Of a DNA stretch of 64,000 nucleotides, positions 10,431 to 22,819 are shown piece by piece. Where the stretch lies: contig NC_081410.1 in NCBI RefSeq assembly GCF_030272615.1, forward strand, positions 261,372,437-261,436,436, in the 5' to 3' direction. How positions within the stretch are numbered: the stretch's first letter is position 1; each line of letters opens with the position of its first letter. The notes under the pieces were generated by a model. It did not search any database, was not told the origin of the DNA, and saw only the letters and a list, made by a program, of their open reading frames with translations. This DNA is from Cryptomeria japonica. Its lineage: Eukaryota; Streptophyta; Pinopsida; Cupressales; Cupressaceae. A program made the translations under genes and the position numbers.

Positions 10431-12940
10431 GTTTGGGAGAATAACTAATTTGCAACCGCTTCACCTAACTACTTAGGATAACTACCTAAGTGAATACTTA
10501 TAGTAACTACCAAATTGAAGACAAGTTAGGATTTACCTAACTTTTACAAAGATAAATCCAAAAGAATGACTTTAATTACAATAAGTAACTTAAGTCACTT
10601 TTTAAAAGACAATTCCAAACTTACTACATTGAAAAAAAAAAAAACTCGATGTCAAATTTATCGGTGTGACCTCCATGTCTCCTTCTAATCTGTGAGTTGC
10701 TTGTTCATCAACAATTTTATCTTCAAACACAAGTGATTTGACTGCATCTACTAATCATCTTTTCCTCTCAATAATGTGATGAGTTATCAAATGACAAGGC
10801 ACTTGAATAGGACATCATTACTTTTCACATATTCATCTTTATTGTATCTAATCAACCGTGTTTGATGGGATGTTTATCATTTCAAGATATATTTCATGTC
10901 GCTTACACTACTCCATGATCCCTTTAACACGATATTAAATGAGAAGAATCGTCAACTCTTCACTGAATGAAAAATCCATACCCATCAATACATTTTTTAC
11001 ATTGGTGGCATCCCATAACTCGTCATAAGTTGCAACTATTAACCTTTTTAATACATTGACCAATGTCTTCTCCAATCTTGTGAGGGATTAAATGATGACA
11101 TCCTTTTTCATATTGATTTCTCAAAACTTTAAGTTATTTCTCGAGGGATGTAATTGGCATGACTTTGATCCTTGATCTATTCATTTTATGCCAAAATAGA
11201 TATTGTAGTGTGAAGCAAAGATAAGCTTACAATACACCCCATGAAAAGTATGCATTACATCTATCCATGTCAATATCTCACAAAATTATTATTATAAGGA
11301 TGACCATGGTGTACTTTTTTATCTTCTAAAACCAAAGTAAGATGAATGCTCGTTTCATATAGGAGGTTTTGCTCATTTTTCTTGTGTAATGCCTTTGACT
11401 ACTCATACCAGGGCTTCATGACCCGTCGTCTCTGCACAAGCGGGAAGGATGCTAGTAAAGGTGTGGAATTTGGCTTTACACCCGCTAATTGCAGTTGCTT
11501 CAGGTTTCTAAGACTTTTTGGCAAATTCATTTTCTACATATCATTTCAATTCATCCCTTGAGATGACATCTCTTTGGCATATTCTTCATACATATCATGC
11601 AATAATTGCATGCCATCGAGTTGTGCAACATGCATATAGACCAGAGTATAAATTCCTTTTATGTTGTGTTTGTTGCTACTATTCTGCTCAAAGTTCTCAT
11701 TTTGGATGCGGCTGGAAGGATGGCACAAAGATTATGGAATCGGCTTTTTATTTGTCAGATGCATTTGCTGATAGTTTAAAATCCTTTTCAACAAATTTAA
11801 TTTCTGCATATTGTGCAACCATGAGACAGTCTGCTGAATGGTTCGTGTGCCTTCTCTAAGCTTCTACATTTGCATGTTTGTAAGCTTACAAATATTTTTC
11901 AACATGTACCAAGGTAACATGCCCACACAACCACGATAAATATAATTTATTTAGTATCTTCAAGATGGCCACCACTAACATAAAGATCAACCATGTAGTA
12001 TGCATGACCCTCATCCAAAAACTATACACAAACAAAGCTTATATTGTTAAGACGTGTGTGAGCAATATTTATTCGGTGATTTTGGGAGCTTATTTTACAA
12101 GGTTCATTTCATGCATATGCTGCAATTATATTATTTCATTCCTTGTGATGACATCTCTTTGGGGCATCTTTGTTCAAATAGTTCACTTGCCTTGTTACAT
12201 CTTCCTCATTCCACATTAATCATGCAATCTGTCAAATAGTTCACAAGTTGTTTTGTGCTCTTATATTTCTCTGAGGCATTATGTAAAACACTTCGGGTGC
12301 ATGCTTCCTCATTTCGCAGGCATATCCATGAGAACATATGACATATATCCTTTTCTACCTTTCGATCTTCGATGGATCTCCATACCATGTTCCAAATTCC
12401 TTGTTCGCATGGGTAAGGAGTGCTTGGCTTTGTGCATGTGTGTTACATTCACCCAAATTCCATGCATTGATTTGTTCACATCTGGCGATAACTGCATTTC
12501 ATTATTTGAGATGACATGTCTTTGAGGCACACAGTCAAACAATTTCAGTGCCTTGTCTACACCTCCACATTTTGAATGGGTAGGAGAAGGTGATGGTGGG
12601 GGTCGAGGAGCTCAAAATTTTAACTCAATCAACTGAATCAAAGTAAATGATTGACTGGATCTCGATCTGCTCCTTTCATCTTGACCTCTGCTGGCACTGT
12701 ATATTTCTTTAGCTTGGATTTGCTACCTCTGTGCAACCTCTTTATGCTAATGATCAACGTGCTACTTATGGGACATGAAGGTATGCGGGGTCGTATACTA
12801 AGATTCAAACTTGCACACTCACTGGTGATAGATCAACCGACACCCGCTCAATTGTCTTTTCTTGGAGGTTTTATTTACTCAACTTAAGCTTTTTGAGCAA
12901 GGGAGGTTAGAAAGTTAGGATTTGTGAGCAAGTGCGCATA

Positions 12941-13080
12941 ATAGGTTAGGATTGCTCACTTTTTGAGCATTTTTAACCTATTAAGGTTAGAATTTTGACT
13001 TTTCAAAGCAATAGGTTAGGCTTGCTCATTTTTTGAGCATTTTTAACCTTTTAAGGTTGGAATTTTGAAATTTTTGAGCA
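12941..13080. repeat. 70-bp tandem duplication in LTR B
   Basis: Two adjacent 70-bp units (12941-13010 and 13011-13080) each begin ATAGGTTAGG and contain TTTTTGAGCATTTTTAACC followed by AAGGTT. They differ at several positions. Within each unit AACCT and AAGGTT are inverted, which could form a small hairpin. Confidence 0.75.
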
Positions 13081-13670
13081 ATTAAGGGCTTTGAGCAAAA
13101 TATTTATTCCATTTGAACCTACATAAGGAATTTTGATTTCTCTTTCTCTTCAAAAATATTAAAATGGGAAATATATTGAAAACAATATTAAATATTTGAA
13201 TTATTTCCAAAAGAATAATTCAAATATTTCCCATTAGACTTTAATGCCTTGATTTCGGAAATATGACTACAACTTTCAATTAGTAAGGATTTAGGCTTCG
13301 AAATTTGAAATACACCTTCAAGGTAGGAGGATGAGAAAATAAAATAATTTATTCCTCATGAAGATACCTAGGGTGAGGGATTTTAATTTTTTTAGAGAGA
13401 GGAACATCAAATTTTGGGTATTTCAAATATGGGGCAACAACTGACTATGACTGGGGACAAGGATTGCAAATGACGTAGGATGAACTCAAAATCTTTGGTT
13501 TCACAGGCTATTGTACTGTCCGTTGGGAACATAGTCACAAAAAGAGGGGACTACAAAAGGGACTAACTAGAGAGACCAAACACAAACAAAAAATGGGATG
13601 AACACAACATAAACTTCTAACTAAATATGTACATGGTTGGCAAAGCCCACCTCAAACTTCTCCAAGATTG

Positions 13671-15804
13671 TCATATAAAACCATTCACAGGATACGAGAA
13701 ATATTCACCTTTGCAGAAAAGTGGTGTGAATTCATGTGACACCTGTAATCTCAGTAGTTTGGCAAGATCAACATGTATAAGATGAGAAATATCTTTGACC
13801 AACAAACCAAACAACCATATCTCATCATAAATCTTTAGGCTCTCTTGAAAGATTTGGGTACCACTTTCTGTGATATTGATTATATGGTCTGGCATCATAT
13901 TAAGTATATCAAATTTTTCCATCTGAAGATCTTTTTGATGATTTGGATTAGAAGACATTAACCCATGAATTGGACAACCTTCATATAATTTGTGATGTGA
14001 AGAAACTTGAGTAGACATAACCATTGAATCATGTTCTTGAATATCAACTTGAAAATCACCTGTAGATATGCACTCATCTGAAAACAAATGATTGAGGTAC
14101 ACACTTTCACCATAGGAGAAGTCATCATTTTAAGCCTTTAAACACCAATCTAAGATACAAACATTGTGAGGGGTGACTTCATTGGGTTCTTTCATTAGAT
14201 CATCCATTACCTCATTTATCTCTGCATTTTTTGTACAGTTCCCAAAAAATCCTCTTGTATAGGGGTGTCTTCTTGATCTAAAGATTCAAAAGAGGATTTC
14301 TTTGAACTTTGAATACTCCATAAGGAATAGATTGTAATTCCATCAAGATAGGGACATTTGTTGATATACCTACATAGATTTCATTTTCAACCTTCTCATA
14401 GACATCTGAATTAATTTTTGTGTTCTCTTGTCCCAATGATTCCTCTTCATCACACTTTTCATGAAACTTGAAAACTTAATACTTAGGGGGCATGTATGAT
14501 AAAGAGAGGATGCTTGATGGTTCATCTTCTTTCACTCAGGGCTGACCTAGAAATTTAGTAAAGGTCTCCATTTTTGAAGATAAAGAATATTTCTGCAAAA
14601 CTTTACTTATGATTGCTTTTCCATTGGTTATATCCATACAAGGTTGTCCACTGGGTATCATACCTTTTATTTCCTTAGAAAAGTTTTCATCTTCAACTTT
14701 TAGTGATGGATGAATGAGAATATCTTCTCCACATAGAAAGTCATCATTAGAAGAATTGAGACACCAAGTTGGAATTTAAACTATAGGGGATTCTTCTTCA
14801 TGATTGTCTTCATCATTATTTTCAAGTTGGGGCTACAAACAAGACTTGAAATCACTTGATACCTCTTCTTCAAGTTCCTTGTTCTTAGGTTGATGGAATA
14901 TTTCTTCAGTGCAATACTTATGACATGCTCCAACACTATCTTCTTTTTCTTCTTCACACACTTTCTTTTGATCTTTCTTTTGACATGTATCCTTGTGAAC
15001 CTATATGGCTTCATCTTCCTCAACACATGCATAATGTGATGGATCTTTTTCAAAACTTGGATCACAAGACATCTCATCAGGAATGTGCACATCTTCAAGA
15101 AAATAATTTTCTCCCTCTTCTTTTTGTTCAATCTCTTGCAATGTTTGAAGCAGAGAAGGATGCACTTTTTCATGATCAAGTTTCCTATTTCCACAAAAGC
15201 TTTTCAAAAAATTGATATGTGAATCATTGAGAGTCTGATTTTGTTTATAAATAGGTGGAGGAGAATGAGCATCATCATTATTATCCATTGTTGATTCAAG
15301 AATACAATCACGAGAAAAAATTTGGTTCTCTCTTCCATCTTTTTCCTCAATCTTTTGCAGAGTCTGGAGTAGAGAAGGACTAATTGTATGAGGATCAAGT
15401 TTATTTCCACTGTAGAAACTCTTCACGAAGTTGACTCATTCATGATCATGAAGACTTTGACTATGTTGAGCAACTGGTACAGGAGAAAGATCACTTTTAT
15501 GTTCATCTTCCTTGATTGTTGTTGATTTAGGTAAATGATCACAAGCAAGAAAACCAATCTCTTTTCCATTTTTTTCTTCAATATCTTGCAAAACTTGACA
15601 TAAAGAGGGATGAATCTTATCACAAGTAAATTGCAGGCCACCATAAAAGCTCTTCAATAATTCAACTTGTATGGGCTCATCAGGAACTTGCTTGTTTTGA
15701 TACATATAGTCTTCATCATCACTTTCACTATCACTTTCCAACTTTCCTCTGTACCAAACCATTCTTTTGAATTTGATCTTTCAAACAGAGTCTCCAACCT
15801 TCAT
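13671..15804 (-). pseudogene. Decayed acidic protein with repeated modules
   Basis: A frame can be followed from an ATG at 15804 (MKVGDSV) for about 500 codons. It is broken by TGA (15783-15781, 15438-15436, 14538-14536), TAG (15003-15001, 14835-14833, 14280-14278) and TAA (14778-14776, 14478-14476), and a shift to another frame near 14.2 kb leads to a 143-codon end segment (14102-13671). The largest intact pieces are 15762-15436 and 15426-15001. Three tandem units of about 70 residues share a LKSFxG...HPSLxQxLQxIE pattern; a later pair shares WCLxxxNDDFxxGE. The protein is rich in Asp, Glu and Ser. I recognise no family. Despite the stops, the sequence between them still reads as protein-like in one phase, which suggests fairly recent loss. 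Confidence 0.7.
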
Positions 15805-15854
15805 TCTGAAAAAGGTACCTTAAAATTTCTGAGGAACAAAACACACTGGTATTT

Positions 15855-15875
15855 CGCTCCCTAGTAGAGTCACCA
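15855..15875 (-). other. Primer-binding-like site of element B
   Basis: On the minus strand TGGTGACTCTACTAGGGAG lies six bases inside the 5' LTR edge at 15882. It resembles the site in A and the TGGCGACTCTGCTGGGGA type of plant elements. Confidence 0.6.
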
Positions 15876-15881
15876 AAATTT

Positions 15882-17741
15882 TGTTGGTAAATAGATTTGT
15901 CACTGTGCTTATTTCTTTGAAACTAACCCTGTTTGCCCAAAGAGCAGTGACAAACGTTCCAATAGTTGGAGAGATTGCAACCAAACTACAATCTTCCTCT
16001 ATGTTTGAGAGGGGCATCACCCTCGTATGATGGGGGCATTTTGGGATTTTTGTATACTTTTAACCTGAAAGTACAGAAAGGAAGGAAAACACAAAACTAA
16101 AGAAAGTAGATAACAAAAACCCCAATAAAAGACACATGAATACACACTAAGATTATAGAATAAATAACCATTACAAGGGGGTTTAAGCATAATATGGGTT
16201 TAAAATATGCAATGATGATGAAAGAATCACAACAAATCTCAACATACGAAGACATAGGCTATACTAGCACAGACAAGTCAAGATACCAAGAAACAATGTG
16301 TTTCATCAAGTCAATTACATAGATTACTAAACTGAAAACCAATAGATTCCACCGATAAAAAAAGGGATTACTAATTTAACATACAAGAAATTAGTAACAA
16401 TAAATCATGAATACATTCAACACATACAAACTCAATGCATTCTTCATTATTCTTTTGAAAATATACAAATCCAAAAGATTTAGAGAGAAAATGTGAAAAC
16501 CAAAAGTTCTCAAAAAGTTTCTCTAGAAAATTCTCCAGAGTTTCCTCTCTGTAAGAGTCCCCTTTACAATGCAAAATCCTTGTATTTATAGGTTTGAGAG
16601 AATAACTAATTTACAATCACTTCACCTAGCTACTTAGGATAGCTACCTAAGCAAATACTTAGAGTAACTACCAAATTGAAGACAAGTTAGGATTTACCTA
16701 ACTTTTACAAAGATAAATCCAAAAGAATGACTTTAATTACAATTAGTAACTTAAGTCACTTTTTCAAAGACAATTCCAAACTCACTACATTGAAAAAAAA
16801 ACTCGACATCAAATTTATCGGGGTGACCTCCATGTCTCCTTCTAATATGCGAGTTGCTTGTTCATCAAAATTTTTATCTTCAAACACAAGTGATTTGACT
16901 GCATCTACTAATCATCTTTTCCTCTCAAGAATGTGATGAATTCTTGAATGACAAGGCACTTGAATAAGACATCATTACTTTTCACATACTCGTCTTTGTT
17001 GTATCTAATCAACCATGTTTGATGGAATGTTTAACATTTCAAAATATATTTCATGTCACTTACACTACTCCATGATCCCTTTAACATGATATTAAATGAG
17101 AAGAATCGTCACCTCTTCACTGAATGAAAAACCCATACCCATCAATACATTCTTTACATTGGTGACATCCCATGACTCATCATAAGTTGCAACTATTAAC
17201 TTGTTTAATACATTGACCAATGTCTTCTCCCATATTGTAAGGGATTAAATGATGACATCCTTTGTCATATTTATTTCTCAAAACTTTAAGTTATTTCTCG
17301 AGGGATGTAATTGGCATGACTTTGATCCTCGATCTATTCATTTTATGCCAAAATAGATATTGTAGTGTGAAGAAAAGATAAGCTTACAATACACCCCATG
17401 AAAATTATGCATTACATCTCTCCATATCAATATCTCACAAAATTATTATTATGAGGATGACCATGGCGTACATTTTAATCTTCTAAAACCAAACTAAAAT
17501 GAATGATCATTTCATATAGGAGGTTTTTCTCATTTTTCTTGTGTAATACCTTTGACTGCTCATACCAGGGCTTCATAGCTTGTCTTCTTTGCACAAGTGG
17601 GAAGGATGCTAGTAAAGGTGTGGAATTTGGATTTACACCCGCTAATTGCATTCGCTTCAGGTTTCTAAGACTTTTTGCTAAATTCATTTTATACATTTCA
17701 TTTCAATTCATCCCTCGAGATGACATCTCTTTGGCGCATTC
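15882..17741 (-). mobile_element. Element B, 5' LTR (partial, cut by insertion C1)
   Basis: It starts with the intact LTR tip (plus-strand TGTTGGTAAATAG), runs parallel to 9794-11577, and stops where element C1 begins at 17742. The rest of this LTR should resume to the right of C1, beyond the window. It carries the same TATA box as the other copy at 16581-16590. It also supplies the 73-bp tip missing from the 3' LTR, which is what reveals the insertion of A. Confidence 0.85.
16581..16590 (-). promoter_or_regulatory. TATA box of element B 5' LTR
   Basis: Minus-strand TATAAATACAAGG, identical in its core to the one in the 3' LTR and at the equivalent distance from the LTR end. Confidence 0.6.
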
Positions 17742-19570
17742 TATAATGCCCCGCTAGGAAACCCTGAAGGGATAAAGCTAAAACACAAGAATAGAGTGCA
17801 ATTTTTTTTTTAAAAGTTAAAACTAAATAATGATACATTGAATTATCATTAAGTTAAGATTACAAAATGGAAGACTTAATTAACACCTAAAGAGTTTCCC
17901 AACGTGATTACTTGATTCAATAATTAACTCAACTCATGCTAATTAATCCAATTAAGTTCATTAACTTAATGACATGATAATACGTAACAAAGGATAAATT
18001 CATTCTGTAGGCTAAAAATAAAGATAACATGATTAAGTTCATCCGTTACAATTTAACCATACATTTCGTTCAAACTTACAATAAAACATATGTCATGCAT
18101 CTAGTTTCCTTACATACTTAAATTGCATTCTAAACTAATGAATACTTTCCATGATACCAACCTACATGTTTCATGATCCAAATAACTGCATTTAATTAGA
18201 TGAATACATACATGCATATAAGATCAACATCATCTAATCCACATTATACATTTTAACCATAAAGCCATCCACACATGCTAAATAGAAAGGAAATAGATGA
18301 ACACAAACACCACATAACAACAAATTGATATCAGAGTTCACCCCTAGTGGGCTACATCTTCGAGTCTGCTCAACTGCAAGACCCCTATGATAAAATAATA
18401 GGGTGAAGAATACATAAGGTTCACATCATTTACATCCTGGCATCAAGGCATACATAAACCAATAATACATACAACCACATCAGTCCACTAGATACATGTA
18501 TGATCCCAGAAAAGGAAAAGGATCCAACTGAACATGATAAGAAGCAAATATAAAAGAACAACGGGAGCACCCGCGAAACTAAATCCTCATAACCCTACAT
18601 AATCAACCCATGGTCTATCATGAATATCAGGTTCTTGCAAGGGCATAAACAGCCAGATATGACTCAACAACAGTGATCCTATCAAAGACAACACAAACTA
18701 CACACTAGCGAACATAAGGGACAAGTGTCATCACATAACTTGGTATGGTTACCATGGTAGGCTTCCATAGGTTCTGAACCCATCTACTTGGCTGCCCTGG
18801 CAACCTTTCTCGAACCTCCATCCCATCCAAGTCTCATGTGGAACCAACACATCCTTTCGTGAAGACAAGGTTGTTTGTTTGCCATTTCAGGCCTTCTCAC
18901 TGCATGCCGAGTCTGTACTAGCACTCATCCCATGCGTGAGGCACAATTATATTACTTAGTGTTTTCTTTAACTAAAATCTCTAATATACAATTAGGTTAT
19001 CACTTATTTAGACACACTTTCGATGGGTTACCCTGCAACCACTTTGGGTGCGACCCCCACTCTAAAGCCACTTTCCCATATGACACTAGACCATAATCAA
19101 ATGAACACCTAAACCAAGGAATACACCAGGACAAGCATACAGAGTTCAATATGGTAGGAATACCCACTCAGGCAAACAAGTCTTCATACAAGGTGCACTG
19201 ATTGACGGTACTCTGACTAGGGACATGACCAGCTATGGTCAACCACATACCAACATTTCAACACTCACATAAAATATACAAACTAAAATATCAATTAGTA
19301 TATATATATATATATATATTAATAAATTAGAAATTGAATATCAATTAATGTACTTATCAATAAAATTTAATTAATAATAAACTAATAACCAAATATTATT
19401 TAATAAACTTGAATTAAATAATATTTAAAAAAAATTATTTTAAAATATAAACATTATTATATTATTATTTTTTGGTTTAAAAAAACAAAATAGCAATTAT
19501 TATGGGGTAGACCCACGTGGACACCCACGTGCCCCCCCCCTTTTCTCCCCAAGGGCATCATGGCAGTAGA

Positions 19571-19690
19571 CGCTACCATTGGTAGCACTGCTACCATAGG
19601 GTAGCAGACCGCTACCAATTGGTAGAAGATCCCTACCTTGGGTAGCGCTGCTACCAAATGGTAGCAGCCGCTACCTTTGGTAGCCCTGCT
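19571..19690. repeat. GCTACC/GGTAGC palindrome cassette, C1 3' LTR
   Basis: The hexamers GCTACC and GGTAGC alternate with spacers of a few bases, so almost any neighbouring pair can form a hairpin. CACGTG stands at 19514-19519 and 19526-19531 on one side and at 19698-19703 and 19719-19724 on the other. Confidence 0.85.
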
Positions 19691-21035
19691 TCTATCCCAC
19701 GTGGTGGGGTTTTCCTGCCACGTGGGAGGGGTAGTTTAATATTTTTTTTAATCAATTTCTTTAAAACAACAAAACCCCAATTAATACATAGTCATAGACT
19801 GAGCCCAAAAAAAATTTCCAGAATACTCATGGTATTCAAAATAGAAAAGGTAAACTTTTCCAACCAAACACCATATTTGGCAAAATAAGATTGATTTACA
19901 CACATTTATCCAATCAATTCAACCAATCTTGCCCAAAACAACTAATTTCCCCATTTGAAACTTGATTCTGAAGACATTCACTGAAGTTTTAACAAAATTT
20001 TATCATGAACAGGCAACCCCAATATTTGGTTTTAAAAACAATTTGAGCAACCAAAATCTAATCTGCGGGTTGGGAAAGGAGGCAAGGAGGGTTTGAATTT
20101 GAGATTAAACTACAACTCTTCCATTTTTCCCCAAATATATGAGATTATCAACAAACACAACCAGAAACCTTGAAAATCAATACAATCTCTATTTAGCAAA
20201 GAAACCAAAGAGATAAACAAGAATCCTATCTTATTCAGCAATCTTGGAAAGATTTGATGAAGAGCCCAACCTGCAAGCTCAAGAAAATCCTTCTCCTCCA
20301 AATGCCCAAAATTTTCATTCCCAAAAATAACTTTCAAAAATATTTTCCAAACCTAGGTTAAAAAGAAATTGTTTAACCAAATTTCATTTTTTTTTATTTA
20401 AAAGAATATTTTCCTCCAAATTAAAATGAAAATCATTTTCCCAACAATTCAAATATGCAAAGACTTGCTTTTCTTCTTAAAAAATTATTTTCTTAATTTA
20501 ATTAAAACTAACATTTTTATTTCAAAATGCCAAAGAGGGTAAATTATTTCTATTTTCGAATTCAATTTAACCTTTCCTTTCAAAATGTATATACTGAATA
20601 AATTCATCATTTAAAAATAACCATTTAATCAAACTTGCTACAAACATGAATTGGGCAATTCTAATTAATGATTAATCACACAAAAAGGGGTCCTATTTAA
20701 TTTAGTCCCTTAATTTACTAATGTGTAAAAGAACACATTTAATCAAATTGAATACTTAGGATTAAATACTCAATCTTTACCACACACAAAACATGCAACC
20801 CAAGAAAGCCAACCAGATGCATGACCCACATACCCAACCAAAGTGGAAAGTGATGGACGACTGACGATGCTCACTTGAGTGTGACTAGGGTAAAATGAAG
20901 GTCTTATGACCACCTAATCCAATCTCTAAGGACCAAAGAGGTACACTCAAACCTGTGAATCTAGGTGGAGACAAACCTCGTATCTATTTGGTACTGTATC
21001 TGCAATCTCCCGCAACCAGGAGTCACACAAGCATA

Positions 21036-21053
21036 CATATATATATATATATA
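21036..21053 (-). promoter_or_regulatory. TATA box, C1 3' LTR
   Basis: A TATATA stretch followed on the minus strand by TGTATGC lies about 190 bp from the LTR start. The same arrangement is found in C2 (26857-26866 and 38530-38539), C3 (44757-44764), E (56887-56895 and 63580-63589) and C1's 5' LTR (63819-63830), so it is a conserved family feature and likely the core promoter. U3 would then be only about 0.2 kb and R-U5 about 4 kb. Confidence 0.55.
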
Positions 21054-21236
21054 ATGAAAATGTTAGCCCGAGATTAATAACACGAATCAGGAGAACAAAT
21101 AAACTTAAGAATCGATGTGAAAACCACATTTACAAGTACACACAATAATCATAATATCTGACTATAACATTTCATCATGGTAAATCAACCAAGGTCAAAC
21201 CAGAATTTAAAATCTGATTAGGGTGGGGGTACTACA

Positions 21237-22819
21237 TCCTCCCCCCCTAGGTTTCAACTTACTCCTGGAAGTTGCAAGGCTAGAAGGAATAATATGCAAC
21301 ACACATTAGCTCTGAAACACATTTAACAAATATCAATTTGCACATATGAATATTTTCACAAATAATTGAAACATTATTGCTAAATCCTCTACGAATGCCA
21401 TTATCCATTGGCAAGATACATCTAAATCCATACATTTCTTATAACATTCTATGAACTATCTATAATCATAACAAAGAAACAAGAATTTTCTTCCTTTAAT
21501 CACACCAAATTAAAGCATAAAAATAGGTAACCTACAATTACCATACTCATCTACCAAATACGATAAGAAAATATACCATCATGATCAATTTCTTTTACCA
21601 ATCCATCCTCTTCATAAAATTTTATCGCATAGAACTAGCTTCAAATTTCAAATTCTACAACCAAGTTAACTTTCATGAAATAAGAGCAACCTATATAACA
21701 CTATGGTTTACACTTGCTAGGCATATAAAAACCTTTCCAATGACTATGTCCCATAATATAGTGGCAAGATAACAAATTTTACTCCATGATTACACATAAT
21801 AACCATCCACATAACTAGAATGTACAACTCAAAAGGCCACATGTGAGCATGTCTAATGCTCAGTCATAGATAATATGCATGATCAACAACTCTATGCCTG
21901 ATCTTAGAAAAAATAACATGATCATAAATATCCAATATCTCACCCAAGGGCTTGATGGTGCTAGGGCACACCATAGCGGTGCTACCTTCCATACAAGACC
22001 CTTGTGAACATCCCTTGTTGAGTAAGGTGTTATCCTCCAAGAGATAGTCACCACACATAGGTAGGTATCGGATCCTAGCTATATCACAACCTCACATACC
22101 CCCATCCATAAGGTTCCCTACGTCTACTTCCTCGTATACACTCAACAAGACCATCTCATACGTCTTTGGAGAGGAATTCACATTTCAACACAAGACCAGC
22201 ATATGAAAAGAATAAGGATAAACTAGTTTAGCCACCAGAATATAGCTAAATAAAGATAATAAATCATCTATTCCAATAGTAAGGCAAGAAAATAATCCAA
22301 AATTGCAACACCAAATCAAGTAAGCAAAAGATTGCAAGATCGTGGCTAAACCTTCAAGTAAAATAGAATAAATTGTTGGTCCACAAAGAAATAAACAAGA
22401 ATATCATAATTGCACATAACATCACTATGTGACTAGAATCTAGCCACCAACGAGGAAGGAGAGAACAATCGTCTAGCTATCGCAGTAGCTCATCATGTGG
22501 TGAGGCCTAGTCACACATCCACACTACATGGCAGTGTGCACGTCGACATCACCCCACATCACATCGTCATGCGGCATGGAAATACTCCAAGCGGAGAAGG
22601 CACACAATGGACGTATCCCGCATGGTAGTGTACCTCACAAAAAAAGGCACGCATAGGTGACATCCCACATAGCGACGTACCTCTCAGGTTACTCATTGTA
22701 AGCCAACTGTACACATGGCTAAGATCCACCCACATGTCTACCAATGCCTGTCAATTGGTAGCTCATGTGGAAATAACATACCTTTCATGAAGACAAGTCA
22801 AAAGATCCTCCAAGATACA
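21237..22819 (-). mobile_element. Element C1, internal region, PPT side
   Basis: Directly next to the 3' LTR the minus strand has the purine tract CCTAGGGGGGGAGGA (21237-21252), a good polypurine primer. The rest is AT-rich, conserved with C2, C3 and E at the nucleotide level, and without a long reading frame. The block 22478-22700 is richer in GC and carries repeated GCATGGYAGTG-like motifs, conserved in all four interiors. It is interrupted at 22819 by C2, with duplication ATACA (22815-22819 and 38725-38729). Confidence 0.82.

Larger units (their letters stand above)
9794..13439 (-). mobile_element. Element B, 3' LTR (3646 bp; first ~73 bp displaced by A)
   Basis: From 9794 this matches 15955-17741 closely, including a shared GTTGGAGAGATTGCAACC segment and the shared TATA region. 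Its right end is GGGGCAACA at 13439, giving TGTTG...CAACA ends when combined with the intact tip at 15882. It is therefore B's 3' LTR on the minus strand. The missing 73 bp at its left end are explained by the insertion of A. The full LTR would be about 3.7 kb. It contains a degenerate repeat of a TGAGATGACATCTCTTTG-like motif and a 70-bp tandem duplication. Confidence 0.85.
13440..15881 (-). mobile_element. Element B, internal region
   Basis: Only 2.44 kb separates the two LTRs. On the minus strand it holds a primer-like site at 15875-15855, a decayed acidic reading frame (15804-13671) and about 230 bp before the 3' LTR. No Gag domain and no polymerase frame is visible, so this element is even more reduced than A. 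At both LTR edges its sequence resembles A: the edge next to the 3' LTR has the shared GACTGGGGA motif, and the primer sites are alike. A and B therefore probably belong to one lineage. Confidence 0.8.
17742..21236 (-). mobile_element. Element C1, 3' LTR (3494-3495 bp)
   Basis: Read on the minus strand this LTR begins TGTAGTACCCC at 21236 and ends at 17742. It is about 1 kb shorter than C1's 5' LTR. Most of the difference is one deletion of 613 bp, joined at a shared TAAA near 19271 (equivalent to 50329-50941 of the other LTR), and an AT dinucleotide tract present only in the 5' LTR. It keeps the palindromic GCTACC/GGTAGC cassette (19571-19690) flanked by four CACGTG motifs. The TATA region is at 21036-21053. 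Confidence 0.85.
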
